From Algoriphagus locisalis (GTDB taxonomy: Bacteria; Bacteroidota; Bacteroidia; Cytophagales; Cyclobacteriaceae): a stretch of 64,000 nucleotides of DNA. The notes beneath the pieces were generated by a model. The model was not told the DNA's origin. It worked only from the letters and a program-made list of their open reading frames with translations, and searched no databases. The translations under genes and the position numbers were made by a program. Location: contig NZ_FPBF01000005.1 of the NCBI RefSeq assembly GCF_900116615.1, forward strand, positions 367,854 through 431,853, in the 5' to 3' direction. This document shows, piece by piece, positions 44,892-55,123 of the stretch (position 1 is the first letter of the stretch; every line of letters starts with the position of its first letter).

Positions 44892-46298
44892 ATGGAAAAG
44901 ACAACATTATTTGATAAAATCTGGGATTCTCACGTAGTGAAATCAGTTCCTGCTGGACCAGACGTATTCTTCATCGATAAGCATTTTATCCATGAAGTAA
45001 CTTCTCCGGTAGCTTTTCTAAACTTGGAAAAGCGTGGAATCGGAGTTAAAAACCCAAGCAGAACAGTAGCTACGCCTGATCACAATGTGCCAACGGTAGA
45101 TCAGGACAAAACGATCAAAGACAAGCTTTCCCGCATGCAGGTAGAAAGACTTCGTGAGAACTGTGCCAAATATGGCATCGAGCTTCACGATTTGGGATCT
45201 GCTCACCATGGGATTGTTCACGTAATCGGTCCAGAGCTTGGCATCACTCAGCCAGGAATGACGATCGTTTGTGGAGATAGCCACACTTCTACGCATGGTG
45301 CTTTCGGAGCTATTGCGTTCGGAATTGGTACTTCTGAAGTAGAAATGGTTTTAGCGACTCAGTGTATCATGCAGTCCAAGGCCAAGAAAATGAGAATCAC
45401 CATCGATGGAGTAGCCGGACCAGGCGTGACTTCCAAAGATTTGATTCTTTATGTAATTGCCCAAATTTCTGCAGCAGGTGCTACAGGATACTTTGTAGAA
45501 TATGCAGGATCTGCGATCCAAAGTCTCTCCATGGAAGCTAGAATGACCGTGTGTAACATGTCCATTGAGATGGGTGCACGTGGAGGTTTGATTGCTCCGG
45601 ATGAAACCACATTCGAATACCTGAAAGGGAAACAATATTCTCCAAAAGGTGAAGAATGGGACAAAGCAGTTGCGCATTGGAAAACGTTGAAAACAGACGA
45701 AGGTGCTGTTTTTGACAAAGAATACCACTTCGACGCTGCAGATATTGAGCCGATGATCACTTACGGTACCAATCCTGGTATGGGCATCAAGGTGAAAGGA
45801 AATATCCCTACTACAGAAGGTATGGAAGGAAGCAATAAATCTTCGTACCTGAAATCCTTGGCTTACATGGGCTTTGAGCCCGGTGAGGCAATTAAGGGGA
45901 AAAAGGTTGATTTCGTATTTGTTGGTTCTTGTACCAATGGTCGTATAGAAGATATTCGTTCTGTGGCATCTTATGTAAAAGGTCACAAAAAAGCGGATAA
46001 CATCACTGCTTGGATTGTACCAGGATCTCGGGAGGTTGAGAAAATGGCGCATGAAGAGGGGTTGGTGAAAATCTTGGAAGAAGCTGGATTCGAACTACGT
46101 CAGCCAGGCTGTTCTGCATGTCTAGCGATGAACGACGACAAAATTCCTTCTGGAAAATACGCCGTATCTACTTCCAATAGAAACTTCGAAGGACGTCAGG
46201 GACCAGGAGCTAGAACGATGCTCGCATCTCCTTTGACTGTAGCAGCAGTAGCCATTGCCGGCGAAATCTGCGACCCAAGAGAAGTATTCCAAAACTAG
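44892..46298 (+). CDS. leuC: 3-isopropylmalate dehydratase, large subunit
   Basis: Aconitase-family [4Fe-4S] subunit of 468 residues. [12 protein letters not shown] at the start, the cluster cysteines in [14 protein letters not shown] and [11 protein letters not shown], and [20 protein letters not shown] are family marks. It starts 2 bp after leuA. A 120-bp gap separates it from leuD; no regulatory element was found there. Confidence 0.96.
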   Translation: MEKTTLFDKIWDSHVVKSVPAGPDVFFIDKHFIHEVTSPVAFLNLEKRGIGVKNPSRTVATPDHNVPTVDQDKTIKDKLSRMQVERLRENCAKYGIELHDLGSAHHGIVHVIGPELGITQPGMTIVCGDSHTSTHGAFGAIAFGIGTSEVEMVLATQCIMQSKAKKMRITIDGVAGPGVTSKDLILYVIAQISAAGATGYFVEYAGSAIQSLSMEARMTVCNMSIEMGARGGLIAPDETTFEYLKGKQYSPKGEEWDKAVAHWKTLKTDEGAVFDKEYHFDAADIEPMITYGTNPGMGIKVKGNIPTTEGMEGSNKSSYLKSLAYMGFEPGEAIKGKKVDFVFVGSCTNGRIEDIRSVASYVKGHKKADNITAWIVPGSREVEKMAHEEGLVKILEEAGFELRQPGCSACLAMNDDKIPSGKYAVSTSNRNFEGRQGPGARTMLASPLTVAAVAIAGEICDPREVFQN

Positions 46299-46418
46299 AT
46301 ATTAGACTTTAGATTCAAGACACAAGACTTTTGTCCGGTTGATTCTTAAAGCTCAACTAAAAAACAAAGCTTTTGTCAAATGATACTTTAGAGGTCTTTT
46401 ACCAAAAAAAATAAAAAA

Positions 46419-47009
46419 ATGGCTTACGATAAATTTACTGTCCTCACGAGCACTGCGGTTCCTTTACCGACGGACAATGTGGATACAGATCAGATCATCC
46501 CAGCGAGATTCCTGAAGGCTACTGAGCGCGAAGGTTTCGGCGACAATCTTTTCCGTGACTGGAGATATGATGTGGAAGGAAATCCTAAAAAGGACTTTGT
46601 CTTGAACGACCCAACATACAGTGGTAAAATCTTGGTTTCAGGAAGAAATTTCGGTTCTGGATCCAGCAGGGAGCACGCAGTTTGGGCTCTTTATGATTAC
46701 GGCTTCCGATGTGTAGTTTCCAGCTTTTTCGCAGATATCTTCAAAAATAACTGCTTAAATATTGGAGTACTTCCTGTGACTGTTTCACCTGAGTTTGCAG
46801 ATAAATTACTTGACACGATCACTGCAAATCCTGAAACTACAATTACGGTAGATATTCCAAACCAGAAGATTACGCTGGACTCCACTGGGGAATCCGAATC
46901 TTTTGACATCAATGAATACAAAAAAGACAATATGCAAAATGGCTTCGACGACATCGACTATTTACTGAATATGTCTGACGAAATCGATGCTTTTGCTGCA
47001 GATAAATAA
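46419..47009 (+). CDS. leuD: 3-isopropylmalate dehydratase, small subunit
   Basis: A 196-residue swivel-domain subunit that pairs with LeuC. DNVDTDQIIPARFLK at the start and SGRNFGSGSSREHAVWAL (the substrate-binding serine/arginine loop) are typical. It is followed directly by the second LeuA-like gene. Confidence 0.95.
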   Translation: MAYDKFTVLTSTAVPLPTDNVDTDQIIPARFLKATEREGFGDNLFRDWRYDVEGNPKKDFVLNDPTYSGKILVSGRNFGSGSSREHAVWALYDYGFRCVVSSFFADIFKNNCLNIGVLPVTVSPEFADKLLDTITANPETTITVDIPNQKITLDSTGESESFDINEYKKDNMQNGFDDIDYLLNMSDEIDAFAADK

Positions 47010-47015
47010 GTGAAA

Positions 47016-48602
47016 ATGACCGCAGGGAAGCGCATTGAAATAATGGATACAACGCTGAGGGATGGAGAACAGACCTCAAGCGTTTCCTTCTTGCCTTCTG
47101 AAAAGCTGCAGATCGCCAAACTTTTGCTGGATGAATTGAAAGTAGATCGAATTGAGGTGGCTTCAGCGAGAGTATCAGATGGGGAATTAGAAGGAGTACA
47201 GAAAATCACCCATTGGGCGGCTGAGAAAGGCTACTTGGATCGGGTGGAGGTATTGGGTTTTGTGGATACCCCGGCTTCGGTGGATTGGTTGTTGAAAGCC
47301 GGTGCCAAAGTCATGAATCTATTGACTAAAGGCTCACATAATCATTTGACTCATCAGCTCAAAAAAACTCAGGAAGAGCATTTCGCGGATATTCAAAAGA
47401 GTATAGCATACGCTCAAGAGAATGGGATTGATGTAAATGTATATTTGGAAGACTGGTCAAATGGCATGCGTAATTCTCCGGAATACACCCTTGCGCTGAT
47501 AGATTTTCTGACTACGCTTCCCGTGAAAAGAATTATGCTCCCGGATACCTTGGGACTACTTTCTCCTGAAGAAACAAAGGCGTTTTTCATCCAGATTTCA
47601 GGGAAATTCCCAAATGCACATTTCGATTTCCATGCCCACAACGATTACGATCTTTCTGTAGCCAATGTCATGGAAGCGATCATGTATGGCGCTTCTGGAA
47701 TCCACACTACGATCAATGGACTTGGCGAAAGAGCAGGAAATGCTCCTTTGGAATCTGTAATCGCTGTGATCAAGGATTTCACCGATCTTGAAATCAATGT
47801 TCAGGAGCAGAAAATCTATCGCGTGAGTAAGCTGGTAGAGCAGTTTTCCGGTCAGCACATTCCTGCGAATAAGCCTGTAGTTGGTGAAAATGTTTTTACC
47901 CAAACTGCAGGAATCCACGCGGATGGTGACAATAAGAAAAATCTTTATTTCAACGATCTGCTTCCAGAGCGATTTGGACGCCAGCGGAAATATGCCTTAG
48001 GAAAAACCTCCGGTAAAGCCAATATCTTGAAGAATTTAGAGGAATTGGGGATTTCCTTGGAAAAGGAAGAGCTTACCAAAGTGACTCAGCGTATCATCGA
48101 ACTTGGTGATAAAAAAGAGCGTGTAACCACGGAGGATTTGCCATATATCATTTCTGATGTGTTGCAGAACAATTCCATTTCCAAAAACATCTTCATTGAA
48201 GGTTATCACATGACTCATTCACAGGGGTTGAAGCCTTCTGTGCAACTCCGCTTGAATATTTACGGGAAATCTTACGATGCTCATGCATCTGGAGATGGCC
48301 AATACGATGCATTTATGCGGGCGGTAAAGGAAATCTACAAATCCAGAAAAAGACAACTCCCTAAATTGATCGACTACCATGTATCTATTCCTCCAGGAGG
48401 AAAAACGGATGCATTTGTGGAAACTGTCGTGACCTGGGATTACGGTAAAATATTTAAAACGAAAGGGCTGGATCCCGATCAAACAGTGGCTGCGATGATG
48501 GCCACAGAGAAAATGCTGAACATCGTCGAATCATTCAATCAAACACCAACGAAAGAAGAATCCAAGTTTTATGGAAATGAATATCGCGCTGTTGCCGGGT
48601 GA
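47016..48602 (+). CDS. Second LeuA-like acyltransferase (isopropylmalate or citramalate synthase type)
   Basis: A 528-residue member of the 2-isopropylmalate/citramalate/homocitrate synthase family: [36 protein letters not shown] (metal site) and [17 protein letters not shown], plus a C-terminal LeuA_dimer-like regulatory part. It is clearly a different subfamily from leuA at 43381. Position between leuD and leuB suggests it feeds LeuCD and LeuB; a citramalate synthase would provide 2-oxobutyrate for isoleucine, and no threonine deaminase gene was seen. This specificity is inference. A GTG at 47010, directly after the leuD stop, is an alternative start. Confidence 0.8.
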   Translation: MTAGKRIEIMDTTLRDGEQTSSVSFLPSEKLQIAKLLLDELKVDRIEVASARVSDGELEGVQKITHWAAEKGYLDRVEVLGFVDTPASVDWLLKAGAKVMNLLTKGSHNHLTHQLKKTQEEHFADIQKSIAYAQENGIDVNVYLEDWSNGMRNSPEYTLALIDFLTTLPVKRIMLPDTLGLLSPEETKAFFIQISGKFPNAHFDFHAHNDYDLSVANVMEAIMYGASGIHTTINGLGERAGNAPLESVIAVIKDFTDLEINVQEQKIYRVSKLVEQFSGQHIPANKPVVGENVFTQTAGIHADGDNKKNLYFNDLLPERFGRQRKYALGKTSGKANILKNLEELGISLEKEELTKVTQRIIELGDKKERVTTEDLPYIISDVLQNNSISKNIFIEGYHMTHSQGLKPSVQLRLNIYGKSYDAHASGDGQYDAFMRAVKEIYKSRKRQLPKLIDYHVSIPPGGKTDAFVETVVTWDYGKIFKTKGLDPDQTVAAMMATEKMLNIVESFNQTPTKEESKFYGNEYRAVAG

Positions 48603-49638
48603 CGGCATCGGACCTGAAGTAATCGACCAGGCTGTGAAAGTAGTGAAAGCTATTGGCCAGAAATTCGGACACAAAATCACTTTTACAGAAGCAGTGGTAG
48701 GAGCCGCCGCAATTGATGCGACTGGTGAACCTTACCCAGATTCTACTCACGAAATCGCAGCAGCTTCCGATGCAGTTCTCTTCGGCGCTATCGGTGATCC
48801 TAAATACGATAATGACCCGAAAGCAAAGGTTCGTCCTGAGCAAGGTCTGTTGTTGATGCGTCAGAAATTAGGCTTGTTTGCCAATGTTCGACCAACCTTC
48901 ACTTTTCCTTCTTTGGTACACAAGTCTCCTTTGAAATTAGATCGTGTTGATGGTGTTGACTTTGTTTTCTTCAGAGAATTGACTGGCGGAATCTACTTCG
49001 GAGAGCCAAGAGGAAGAAATGAGCAGGGTACGAAGGCTTTTGATACCAATGTGTATAGCAAGCATGAGATCGTTCGTTTGGCAAGAATGGGCTTCGAAGC
49101 TGCGCAAAAAAGAAGAAAACTCCTGACTTGCGTGGACAAAGCAAATGTGATGGCTACTTCCAGACTTTGGAGAGAGACCGTACAAGAACTTGCTCCTGAA
49201 TACCCTGATGTGAAAGTGGAATATGAATTCGTAGATGCAGTAGCGATGCGATTGATTCAGTGGCCAAAAGCTTATGATGTTTTGATTACTGAAAACTTGT
49301 TCGGAGATATTCTGACAGATGAGGCTTCTGTGATTTCAGGTTCTATGGGCTTGATGCCATCTGCTTCCTTGGGTACTTCTATCAAATTGTTCGAACCAAT
49401 TCACGGTTCTTATCCACAGGCAGCTGGAAAAGACATTGCCAATCCTTTGGCTACCGTTCTTTCCGCAGCGATGATGTTTGATTATGCTTTCGATTTGAAG
49501 GAAGAAGCGCAATTAATTTCCGATGTGGTTAACCTTTCTCTTGATGAAGGATATGTAACTGAAGATATCGCTGATGGCGGTACTGCTTACAAGACTTCAG
49601 AAGTTGGCGACTGGCTAGCTGCTAAGATTTTGGCTTAA
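48571..49638 (+). CDS. leuB: 3-isopropylmalate dehydrogenase
   Basis: A 355-residue NAD-dependent decarboxylating dehydrogenase. [15 protein letters not shown], the substrate loop [25 protein letters not shown] and the NAD-site region [21 protein letters not shown] are conserved. It overlaps the preceding gene by 32 bp and is the last gene of the nine-gene operon. Confidence 0.95.
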   Translation: MEMNIALLPGDGIGPEVIDQAVKVVKAIGQKFGHKITFTEAVVGAAAIDATGEPYPDSTHEIAAASDAVLFGAIGDPKYDNDPKAKVRPEQGLLLMRQKLGLFANVRPTFTFPSLVHKSPLKLDRVDGVDFVFFRELTGGIYFGEPRGRNEQGTKAFDTNVYSKHEIVRLARMGFEAAQKRRKLLTCVDKANVMATSRLWRETVQELAPEYPDVKVEYEFVDAVAMRLIQWPKAYDVLITENLFGDILTDEASVISGSMGLMPSASLGTSIKLFEPIHGSYPQAAGKDIANPLATVLSAAMMFDYAFDLKEEAQLISDVVNLSLDEGYVTEDIADGGTAYKTSEVGDWLAAKILA

Positions 49639-49658
49639 ATGAGTCCATAGAAAAAATG

Positions 49659-49688
49659 AAAACTACCTCAGGAATGGGGTGGTTTTTT
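49659..49688 (+). terminator. Terminator of the ilv-leu operon
   Basis: AAACTACCTC pairs with GGGGTGGTTT (two G-U pairs) around a short loop and is followed by TTTT, about 20 bp after leuB. It overlaps the last codons of the convergent small gene at 49668. Confidence 0.65.
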
Positions 49689-49901
49689 AATTGATTTTAG
49701 GATTGCCTCAATTTTCAATAGCCTGGAATTTATATAATCTTGCTTTCTGTCTTTTTTTATTAAGTAGTAGATATAGAACCCAATTATTAGGCAGAAAAGA
49801 ATGAAAATGAAATATACAATCGGAGGGACACCTTCAACATGATGGGGTATAGAGGCCCAGCTTTTACTAGGGTTTAAGTTTTCAGTTTTAGAATTAAGCA
49901 T
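49668..49901 (-). CDS. Small single-span membrane protein, unknown
   Basis: A 77-residue protein with one hydrophobic helix (about residues 28-47, VYFIFILFCLIIGFYIYYLI), then a lysine-rich cytoplasmic tail. No family recognised. It overlaps the DUF2442 gene by 8 bp, so it is probably co-translated with it. Confidence 0.55.
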   Translation of the reverse strand: MLNSKTENLNPSKSWASIPHHVEGVPPIVYFIFILFCLIIGFYIYYLIKKDRKQDYINSRLLKIEAILKSIKKPPHS

Positions 49902-50121
49902 CCTTCATCAACTCATTTACTGAAATATCTTCATCGATCATTGGCCAGTGAACGCCATATCCAGACGGCGAAATTTTATACATGGAGCGTTCCATGTCTG
50001 TCGCTACTAACAGTTTGTTGGATACATCCGCAATATCAAGGATGATTTCCCGCTCATCGACTGAGAGGATCATTTTGTCATTGACGAAATTGATGTCAGA
50101 AATATGGTAGCTAACTTTCAT
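49894..50121 (-). CDS. DUF2442 protein
   Basis: A 75-residue protein with the DUF2442 signature ISPSGYGVHWPMIDEDISV near its C-terminus. DUF2442 genes usually neighbour DUF4160 genes, as here (50300), and the pair has been proposed to act as a toxin-antitoxin-like unit; that role is not proven. It overlaps the small membrane protein gene downstream. Confidence 0.8.
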   Translation of the reverse strand: MKVSYHISDINFVNDKMILSVDEREIILDIADVSNKLLVATDMERSMYKISPSGYGVHWPMIDEDISVNELMKDA

Positions 50122-50299
50122 CTGTTTATAATTGCTTTTCTATGGTCATATGGAATCTCGCAGAGCTTATATTCATGCCAGTGTGTGATTTTTTAGTCAT
50201 GCTCGATTTCATGTGTTTATTATTGATTTTTATTGGCCACTTGGAATACCCCATAAAATCATTCCCTTGTGTGAGAACTTTTCTCTGGGGCATTTTATA

Positions 50300-50548
50300 T
50301 TATTTATTAAAATAGGCATTCCAAGAATCTACAATTAAATCAAAATTCTTGAAAATTATCTTACGAATCTCTTTTCTCCCCGAAGTACTTAAGTTAAACG
50401 AAAAAGCTTCCTTTATGTCCACTTCCTCGCTTAAAATCCAAAATTTACATTCCATATCAGCTTTTTGTGCATGGATATGAATTGGCTCTGAACCTTCATT
50501 TGAATAAAAGAAAAGTCTCCATCCTGAAATATAAAGAACCGTAGGCAT
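50300..50548 (-). CDS. DUF4160 protein
   Basis: An 82-residue protein matching DUF4160: MPTVLYISGWRLFFYSNEG, SEPIHIHAQKA (conserved H-I-H) and FGNLxxx-type C-terminal helix with IKEAFSFNLSTSGRKEI. The frame extends to 50572, but the family begins at MPTVL. It lies 178 bp upstream of the DUF2442 gene on the same strand. Confidence 0.8.
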   Translation of the reverse strand: MPTVLYISGWRLFFYSNEGSEPIHIHAQKADMECKFWILSEEVDIKEAFSFNLSTSGRKEIRKIIFKNFDLIVDSWNAYFNK

Positions 50549-50669
50549 TAACCAATTTAGCATTTTGGACATTCAGATCCTCCGTCTCAGATTAAAAACT
50601 TCTTTTATTAATCTTCGATTGAGATAGCCAAAATCATATAATTTGAGTACTTAATAGATTAGAGCGAAA

Positions 50670-51497
50670 TTGCCCTTAATTTCAAACTTCAAATCCCAAA
50701 TCAGTAAATTCTTGCAATCCCGTCCCTTCTCTTACCTCTTTTCCATTTCCTATTTCGGTGCTCGCTACAAAGGTTGGGCTCCTCAGCCAAATCAGCCGAC
50801 GGTTCAGCGAAGATTGGAGCGTGTGATACGGCATGTATTGGGGCATGAGGATTTTTCTCTGATTGGGGCAAGTAGAACGGACTCAGGTGTTTCCTGTATG
50901 GGTGGGTTTGTGCAGGTTTTCCTGAGGGAGGAGGTAGATATGAGTTCATTAATACCTCAATTCAACGAGCACCTTCCGCAGGACATCCGATTGAATTCAG
51001 TGAGTGAGGTTTCCATAAATTTCAATTTGATTCAATCCGTTCAACAGAAAAGCTACCGATATTATTTTTCCAATTCCATTGATTTTCATCCCTTCGCTTC
51101 AGCTTTTATGGTGAATGTGCAGGGAGACTTGAATTGGGAGAAGATGAACGAAGTGTGTGGATCATTTATCGGGAAGCATGATTTTAAGGGTTTTTGCAAG
51201 CCTTCAGAAAATAAAACGGATTATTTGCGGGAGGTGATTTCAGCAAGAATTCATCATACAAATGAATTTTTGGGACAGATTTTCCCTCAAGAGATTTATT
51301 ATTTCGAAATCACCGGCACAGGCTTTTTGCATCATCAAGTGCGCATGATGATGTCTGCTATCTGGCAAATAGGAAAAGGGGAAATGGATTTGACTGAGAT
51401 GGTAAATCGATTTGAATCTCCCGATTCATTTGAAAAACTACCTCCAGCTCCTGCAAATGGTCTGGTTCTTTGGGAGACAACCTTAAAGAGTTTATGA
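50670..51497 (+). CDS. truA: tRNA pseudouridine(38-40) synthase
   Basis: A 275-residue pseudouridine synthase. SISYFGARYKGWAPQPNQPT near the start, the catalytic aspartate in GASRTDSGVSCMG, and FLHHQVRMMMSAIWQIGKG are family motifs. No ATG or GTG precedes these in frame; a stop codon lies just upstream, so translation must begin at TTG 50670 or TTG 50712. The latter gives a length nearer the norm. Confidence 0.88.
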   Translation: MPLISNFKSQISKFLQSRPFSYLFSISYFGARYKGWAPQPNQPTVQRRLERVIRHVLGHEDFSLIGASRTDSGVSCMGGFVQVFLREEVDMSSLIPQFNEHLPQDIRLNSVSEVSINFNLIQSVQQKSYRYYFSNSIDFHPFASAFMVNVQGDLNWEKMNEVCGSFIGKHDFKGFCKPSENKTDYLREVISARIHHTNEFLGQIFPQEIYYFEITGTGFLHHQVRMMMSAIWQIGKGEMDLTEMVNRFESPDSFEKLPPAPANGLVLWETTLKSL

Positions 51498-51608
51498 CAG
51501 TTGATTTTGGGTTATAAAAAGTCTATAAAAGCGGATAAAGAACAAGAGTTAAACGGCAAAAGCTTAATTGAACCAAACGTTGTGCCGCCGCGCCGCTGCG
51601 AGATAAAA

Positions 51609-52103
51609 TCAAAGCTTCAACTCAAACACATAGTCATCCATTACATACCCATTTCCGATGTCGATGACTTCCTCCTTGATATTCACAAAACCTAGGTATT
51701 CATAAAATGCAATTGCTCCAGTATTGTATTTGTTGACATTCAGCGATAGACTTATTTGCTTGTTTTCTAATGCGATATCCTTTATAGCCTGAATTAATTT
51801 CTTTCCAATTCCTTTTCCTTGAGCTGTTGGGAGAATATATATTTTATGGATTTTTGTTTTCCCAGGCTCTTGATTGACTTCAATTCCCGTAAATCCAAGA
51901 TTCTCACCATTTTCTTCAGCCAAAAAGAAGAGATAGCCATCGCTAGCTTGCTTTTCCAAAGTCTCCAAACTATACATCCAATTGAGCATATATCTGATTT
52001 GCTCGGGGCTTAATATTTCGCCAAAAGTATGTGGCCAAGTTCGATGAGCGATAGACTGAACGTGAATCAAGTCTTCAACATTGGCAGGAATGATATCAAT
52101 CAT
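51609..52103 (-). CDS. GNAT family N-acetyltransferase
   Basis: A 164-residue acetyltransferase. The acetyl-CoA loop is LPTAQGKGIGKKLIQ (motif A: Q/RxxGxG/A), preceded by KIHKIYILP and followed by LNVNKYNTGAIAFYEYLGF. Substrate unknown. It lies 14 bp after the oxidoreductase gene on the same strand and may be co-transcribed. Confidence 0.9.
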   Translation of the reverse strand: MIDIIPANVEDLIHVQSIAHRTWPHTFGEILSPEQIRYMLNWMYSLETLEKQASDGYLFFLAEENGENLGFTGIEVNQEPGKTKIHKIYILPTAQGKGIGKKLIQAIKDIALENKQISLSLNVNKYNTGAIAFYEYLGFVNIKEEVIDIGNGYVMDDYVFELKL

Positions 52104-52117
52104 ATTCAGAATATCAT

Positions 52118-53485
52118 TTAGATTTTATCTGGCTCCGGATGAATATAGCCATCTCGATAAGGTCTTCTCAAAAGTGCCGTAGCTTCTTCGTCGCCCTCAA
52201 CGATCATAGTCTTTGGATTGTAGCGAAGAGGTCTTCCACCTAGTTCCATAGACATATTTGCCAAAATGCAGGATGCCGTAGATATATGGCCTTCCAAAAC
52301 ATCAGCTACCGGTAAAGTGTCATTTTCTATTGACTGCAGCCAGTCTTTCAATTGTTTGCGGGTCGCAGGAGCAGCGTGAATCTCTATGTCTTTTTCAGTC
52401 ACATCTTCTGGATATTGCTCCTTTTCCAAAACTACAGGGTAGTGGATAGGTTCTCCGTTATTTCTTCCTTCTGGGTAAAAATCCGCTCGCATCGGACTAC
52501 CGGCGAGCATTCCATTTTCTCCATAGATCTTAAAAGCCCACGGGTAATCTTTGTCCACGGGATTTCCCCAGGTACGATGCTGCCAAACTACATTCATTTC
52601 ATCAAATTCAAAAAGAGCAGTTTGGGTATCTGATATATTGGCAACACTATCTTTTTGCACATAGATTCCACCTGTAGATGTCACTTGAATAGGCCAACCC
52701 AAATCCAGCATCCATCGGACGGAATCTAGCATGTGTACACACATGTCGCCCACAATCCCATTTCCGTATTCCATGAAAGCTCTCCAGCCTCGATGCAAAA
52801 TACCTCGATAGGGAAGCATTGGTGCAGGACCAGCCCAAAGATCATAATTCAGATTATCTGGGACAGGCATGACATCAGGATTGCTGTTGTTACGCATATG
52901 GTAATAGCAGCAAACCTCAGCATGCGATATTTTTCCAAGTTTGCCAGAATCAATAATTTCCTTTTTTGCCTGCATTAAATGTGGCGTGCTTCTTCGTTGC
53001 GTGCCGATTTGAACCTTGCGATCGTACTTTCTTGCAGCTGCTAAAATCGCTTCCCCTTCGATCACATCCACTGAAATAGGCTTTTGTAAATACAAATGAG
53101 CTCCGCTTTTCAATACATCAATTGCTATTAGAGCATGCCAGTGATCCGGAGTTCCTACCAATACATATTCTGGTTTTTCTTTTGCTAAAAGCTCTTTGTA
53201 ATCTTCATACAGCGCAGGTACTTTACCTGACTTTTGCCGAGTTGATACTAACCTTCCTGCTTCTGCTAATTGCTTGCTATCTACATCACATAGACCAACT
53301 ACTTCCACATCTGCTACTTGAATCAATCGGAAAAGATCGGATTTGCCATACCAACCGGTACCAATAAGTGCAACTTGCAATGGGCCTTCCCGGTCTTTAA
53401 AGTCCATGCCGAGCAAGCCAAAACTTGCCAGAGACATCAAAGCGGTACTTCCTTTTAAAAATTCTCGTCGATTGAGTGGGTTCAT
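52118..53485 (-). CDS. Exported Gfo/Idh/MocA family oxidoreductase
   Basis: A 455-residue NAD(P)-binding oxidoreductase with a Tat-type signal (NRREFLKGSTALMSLASFG). The Rossmann motif is VALIGTGWYGKSDL, followed by GTPDHWHALIAIDVLKSGAH and LYLQKPISVDVIEG (the EKP-like lysine motif, here QKP). Family relatives act on sugars or 3-keto-sugars in the periplasm, which fits the DUF1080 proteins of this genome, although those are not adjacent. A longer frame to 53539 lacks support. Confidence 0.88.
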   Translation of the reverse strand: MNPLNRREFLKGSTALMSLASFGLLGMDFKDREGPLQVALIGTGWYGKSDLFRLIQVADVEVVGLCDVDSKQLAEAGRLVSTRQKSGKVPALYEDYKELLAKEKPEYVLVGTPDHWHALIAIDVLKSGAHLYLQKPISVDVIEGEAILAAARKYDRKVQIGTQRRSTPHLMQAKKEIIDSGKLGKISHAEVCCYYHMRNNSNPDVMPVPDNLNYDLWAGPAPMLPYRGILHRGWRAFMEYGNGIVGDMCVHMLDSVRWMLDLGWPIQVTSTGGIYVQKDSVANISDTQTALFEFDEMNVVWQHRTWGNPVDKDYPWAFKIYGENGMLAGSPMRADFYPEGRNNGEPIHYPVVLEKEQYPEDVTEKDIEIHAAPATRKQLKDWLQSIENDTLPVADVLEGHISTASCILANMSMELGGRPLRYNPKTMIVEGDEEATALLRRPYRDGYIHPEPDKI

Positions 53486-53609
53486 AGGTAATTGAGTTAG
53501 AATTCTGAATTTACAAAAAGGAGAGTTTCTGCCAAGCAATTTTAGTAGTCACGGATTTAGGACATGATAAACTGAACTCAGAAAAAACAAAAAGCGTAAG
53601 AGTTCTAAT

Positions 53610-54071
53610 TTATTTGGCCGCCCAATCCAATTGCTTCCCTTGCTCTTCCGCTTGTTTGTCCTTTGAACTCCCAAAGGCTATGCCGATAGCCATTCCGATT
53701 GGCAAACCTATCCCAATGAAAGCCATATTTCCTAAGGATAAACCGAATACTACTCCCAACGGAACTCCGAAAGTCGCCATCCCGAGAGCGAGCCACTGAA
53801 GTTGGTAATGGTTTTTGGCAACCAATCCTAATTCATTTTCCACCAATTTGAGGATTGCCGCTTGGGCAGATTTAATTTGCTTCAATAGTTCTGGATCCGG
53901 GCCGGGGAAATTATTCACACCTGCCATGATTTCATTGAGCTTTGCTTCTGTAGGCTCAGGAATATTTTTTTTCTCGATAGCCCCCAAAAGCGTGCTAAGG
54001 TTATGAGCAGCTTTTGAAAGTTTTGGGTTTTCTTCGAAAGAGGGTCGGGTCGTTAGGGGAGTGAGGGGCAT
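53610..54071 (-). CDS. Membrane protein of unknown function
   Basis: A 153-residue protein. The first 85 residues are soluble and helical; residues about 92-137 form two glycine-rich membrane segments (LGMATFGVPLGVVFGLSLG and MAFIGIGLPIGMAIGIAFG). No known family. It lies 4 bp after the lipoprotein gene on the same strand. Confidence 0.6.
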   Translation of the reverse strand: MPLTPLTTRPSFEENPKLSKAAHNLSTLLGAIEKKNIPEPTEAKLNEIMAGVNNFPGPDPELLKQIKSAQAAILKLVENELGLVAKNHYQLQWLALGMATFGVPLGVVFGLSLGNMAFIGIGLPIGMAIGIAFGSSKDKQAEEQGKQLDWAAK

Positions 54072-54075
54072 TGCA

Positions 54076-54630
54076 TTATTCTTTATTTCCGTAATCTTTA
54101 AGATAATAATAATGTGGAGACCTCATGCTATCTGACAACAAGATCTCAGTTAATTGCTTAGGAATCGCATATCCATTAAACTTGGATATGAGAAAACTAT
54201 TTCCCCAAGTGTAACTATAGTTGGCAATTTCTCCTAATTCTGGGTTAAGAATGACGGCCCCATCCCCATCCATTGGGGGATCGAGAAACTCATATTTTAA
54301 AAGAAGAATTGAATCTAACGCAATAAATTTATTGACATAACCCAAGTAGCTATTATTTAATAGTTCATAAGAACCTTTGGTAGTTTTGAGAAGCGAATAG
54401 GTCCGGGATTTTTTACTGAGCAATGAATCGAAATAAGTGAAGGTAATAGTGTCTTCTGAAATGGTTTTAATGAAGGTTAGGCTTTCATTTCCGTATAATT
54501 GGGATCCAGCAAATTTAGAAAATCCCACTTTTAGAGTGTCCGTTTTACTTTCAACGATAGTAGAGTTTTTGCTTTGGCATGCAGAAAAAAAGCAGAGTAG
54601 AATTAGATATACATAGGGTTTGGTGAGCAT
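54076..54630 (-). CDS. Putative lipoprotein
   Basis: A 184-residue protein with a lipoprotein signal, LTKPYVYLILLCFFSACQS, in which the cysteine follows the lipobox FSA. The mature part has no recognised domain. Start at 54630 gives a normal signal peptide; the frame extends to 54678 and would overlap the nucleotidyltransferase gene. Confidence 0.65.
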   Translation of the reverse strand: MLTKPYVYLILLCFFSACQSKNSTIVESKTDTLKVGFSKFAGSQLYGNESLTFIKTISEDTITFTYFDSLLSKKSRTYSLLKTTKGSYELLNNSYLGYVNKFIALDSILLLKYEFLDPPMDGDGAVILNPELGEIANYSYTWGNSFLISKFNGYAIPKQLTEILLSDSMRSPHYYYLKDYGNKE

Positions 54631-54667
54631 AAGTAAAGTTAAAAAATAAGAGGAATAAGTGGGCATC

Positions 54668-55123
54668 TCAATTCCCAATGTTCTCTAGGTCATCCAAATC
54701 TTTGGGGCGATTTGAAGCTTTTTTTGCTTTAATAAGGTCGTTTTTATGTATGGTTCTTATTTGAATACCCTCTTCCTCAAATATTTTGCTTTTCACATAT
54801 GCCTCTTTGAAATCCAATCCTTTGACAGCAGTCATAATATCAATGGCAACTGGGGGTCTGCCAAAGGAATATACATCCCAAAAAGGATGATTTAAAAAAT
54901 TTTCCTCAGTCATATCGAAAACGGGCATTCCGAATTGATTGAAAGCTTTAACAAGTCTAGCATAATTTTCGGTTGATTTATTCACCCAGAGATCTAGATC
55001 TCCTGTGGTTCGAGAATAGCCATAAAGAATGACAGAGAAACCACCAACCAGGATATATTCGACGTTGTGCTTGTTTAACGCTTCAATGAACTCTCTGAAA
55101 TCTTCGTCAAAAATATTTCCCAT
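54668..55123 (-). CDS. Nucleotidyltransferase-fold protein
   Basis: A 151-residue protein of the DUF6036/AbiEii-like nucleotidyltransferase group. YILVGGFSVILYGYSRTTGD followed by LDLWV contains the GG...DxD core, and VAIDIMTAV supplies the third acidic residue. It overlaps the small upstream gene by one base (TAATG). This two-gene arrangement recurs in Bacteroidota and resembles a toxin-antitoxin unit; activity is unproven. Confidence 0.82.
   Translation of the reverse strand: MGNIFDEDFREFIEALNKHNVEYILVGGFSVILYGYSRTTGDLDLWVNKSTENYARLVKAFNQFGMPVFDMTEENFLNHPFWDVYSFGRPPVAIDIMTAVKGLDFKEAYVKSKIFEEEGIQIRTIHKNDLIKAKKASNRPKDLDDLENIGN

Noticed and set aside
45351..46052. 233-aa open frame antisense to leuC
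   Set aside because: Shadow of leuC; rich in His, Cys and Phe as expected from the complement of Gly/Val-rich coding sequence.
46299..46418. Possible second attenuator or promoter in the 120-bp leuC-leuD gap
   Set aside because: No terminator hairpin, leader peptide or TAnnTTTG element was found; the gap is simple AT-rich sequence.
51501..51695. 64-aa frame after truA
   Set aside because: Overlaps the GNAT gene end, low-complexity start, no similarity recognised.
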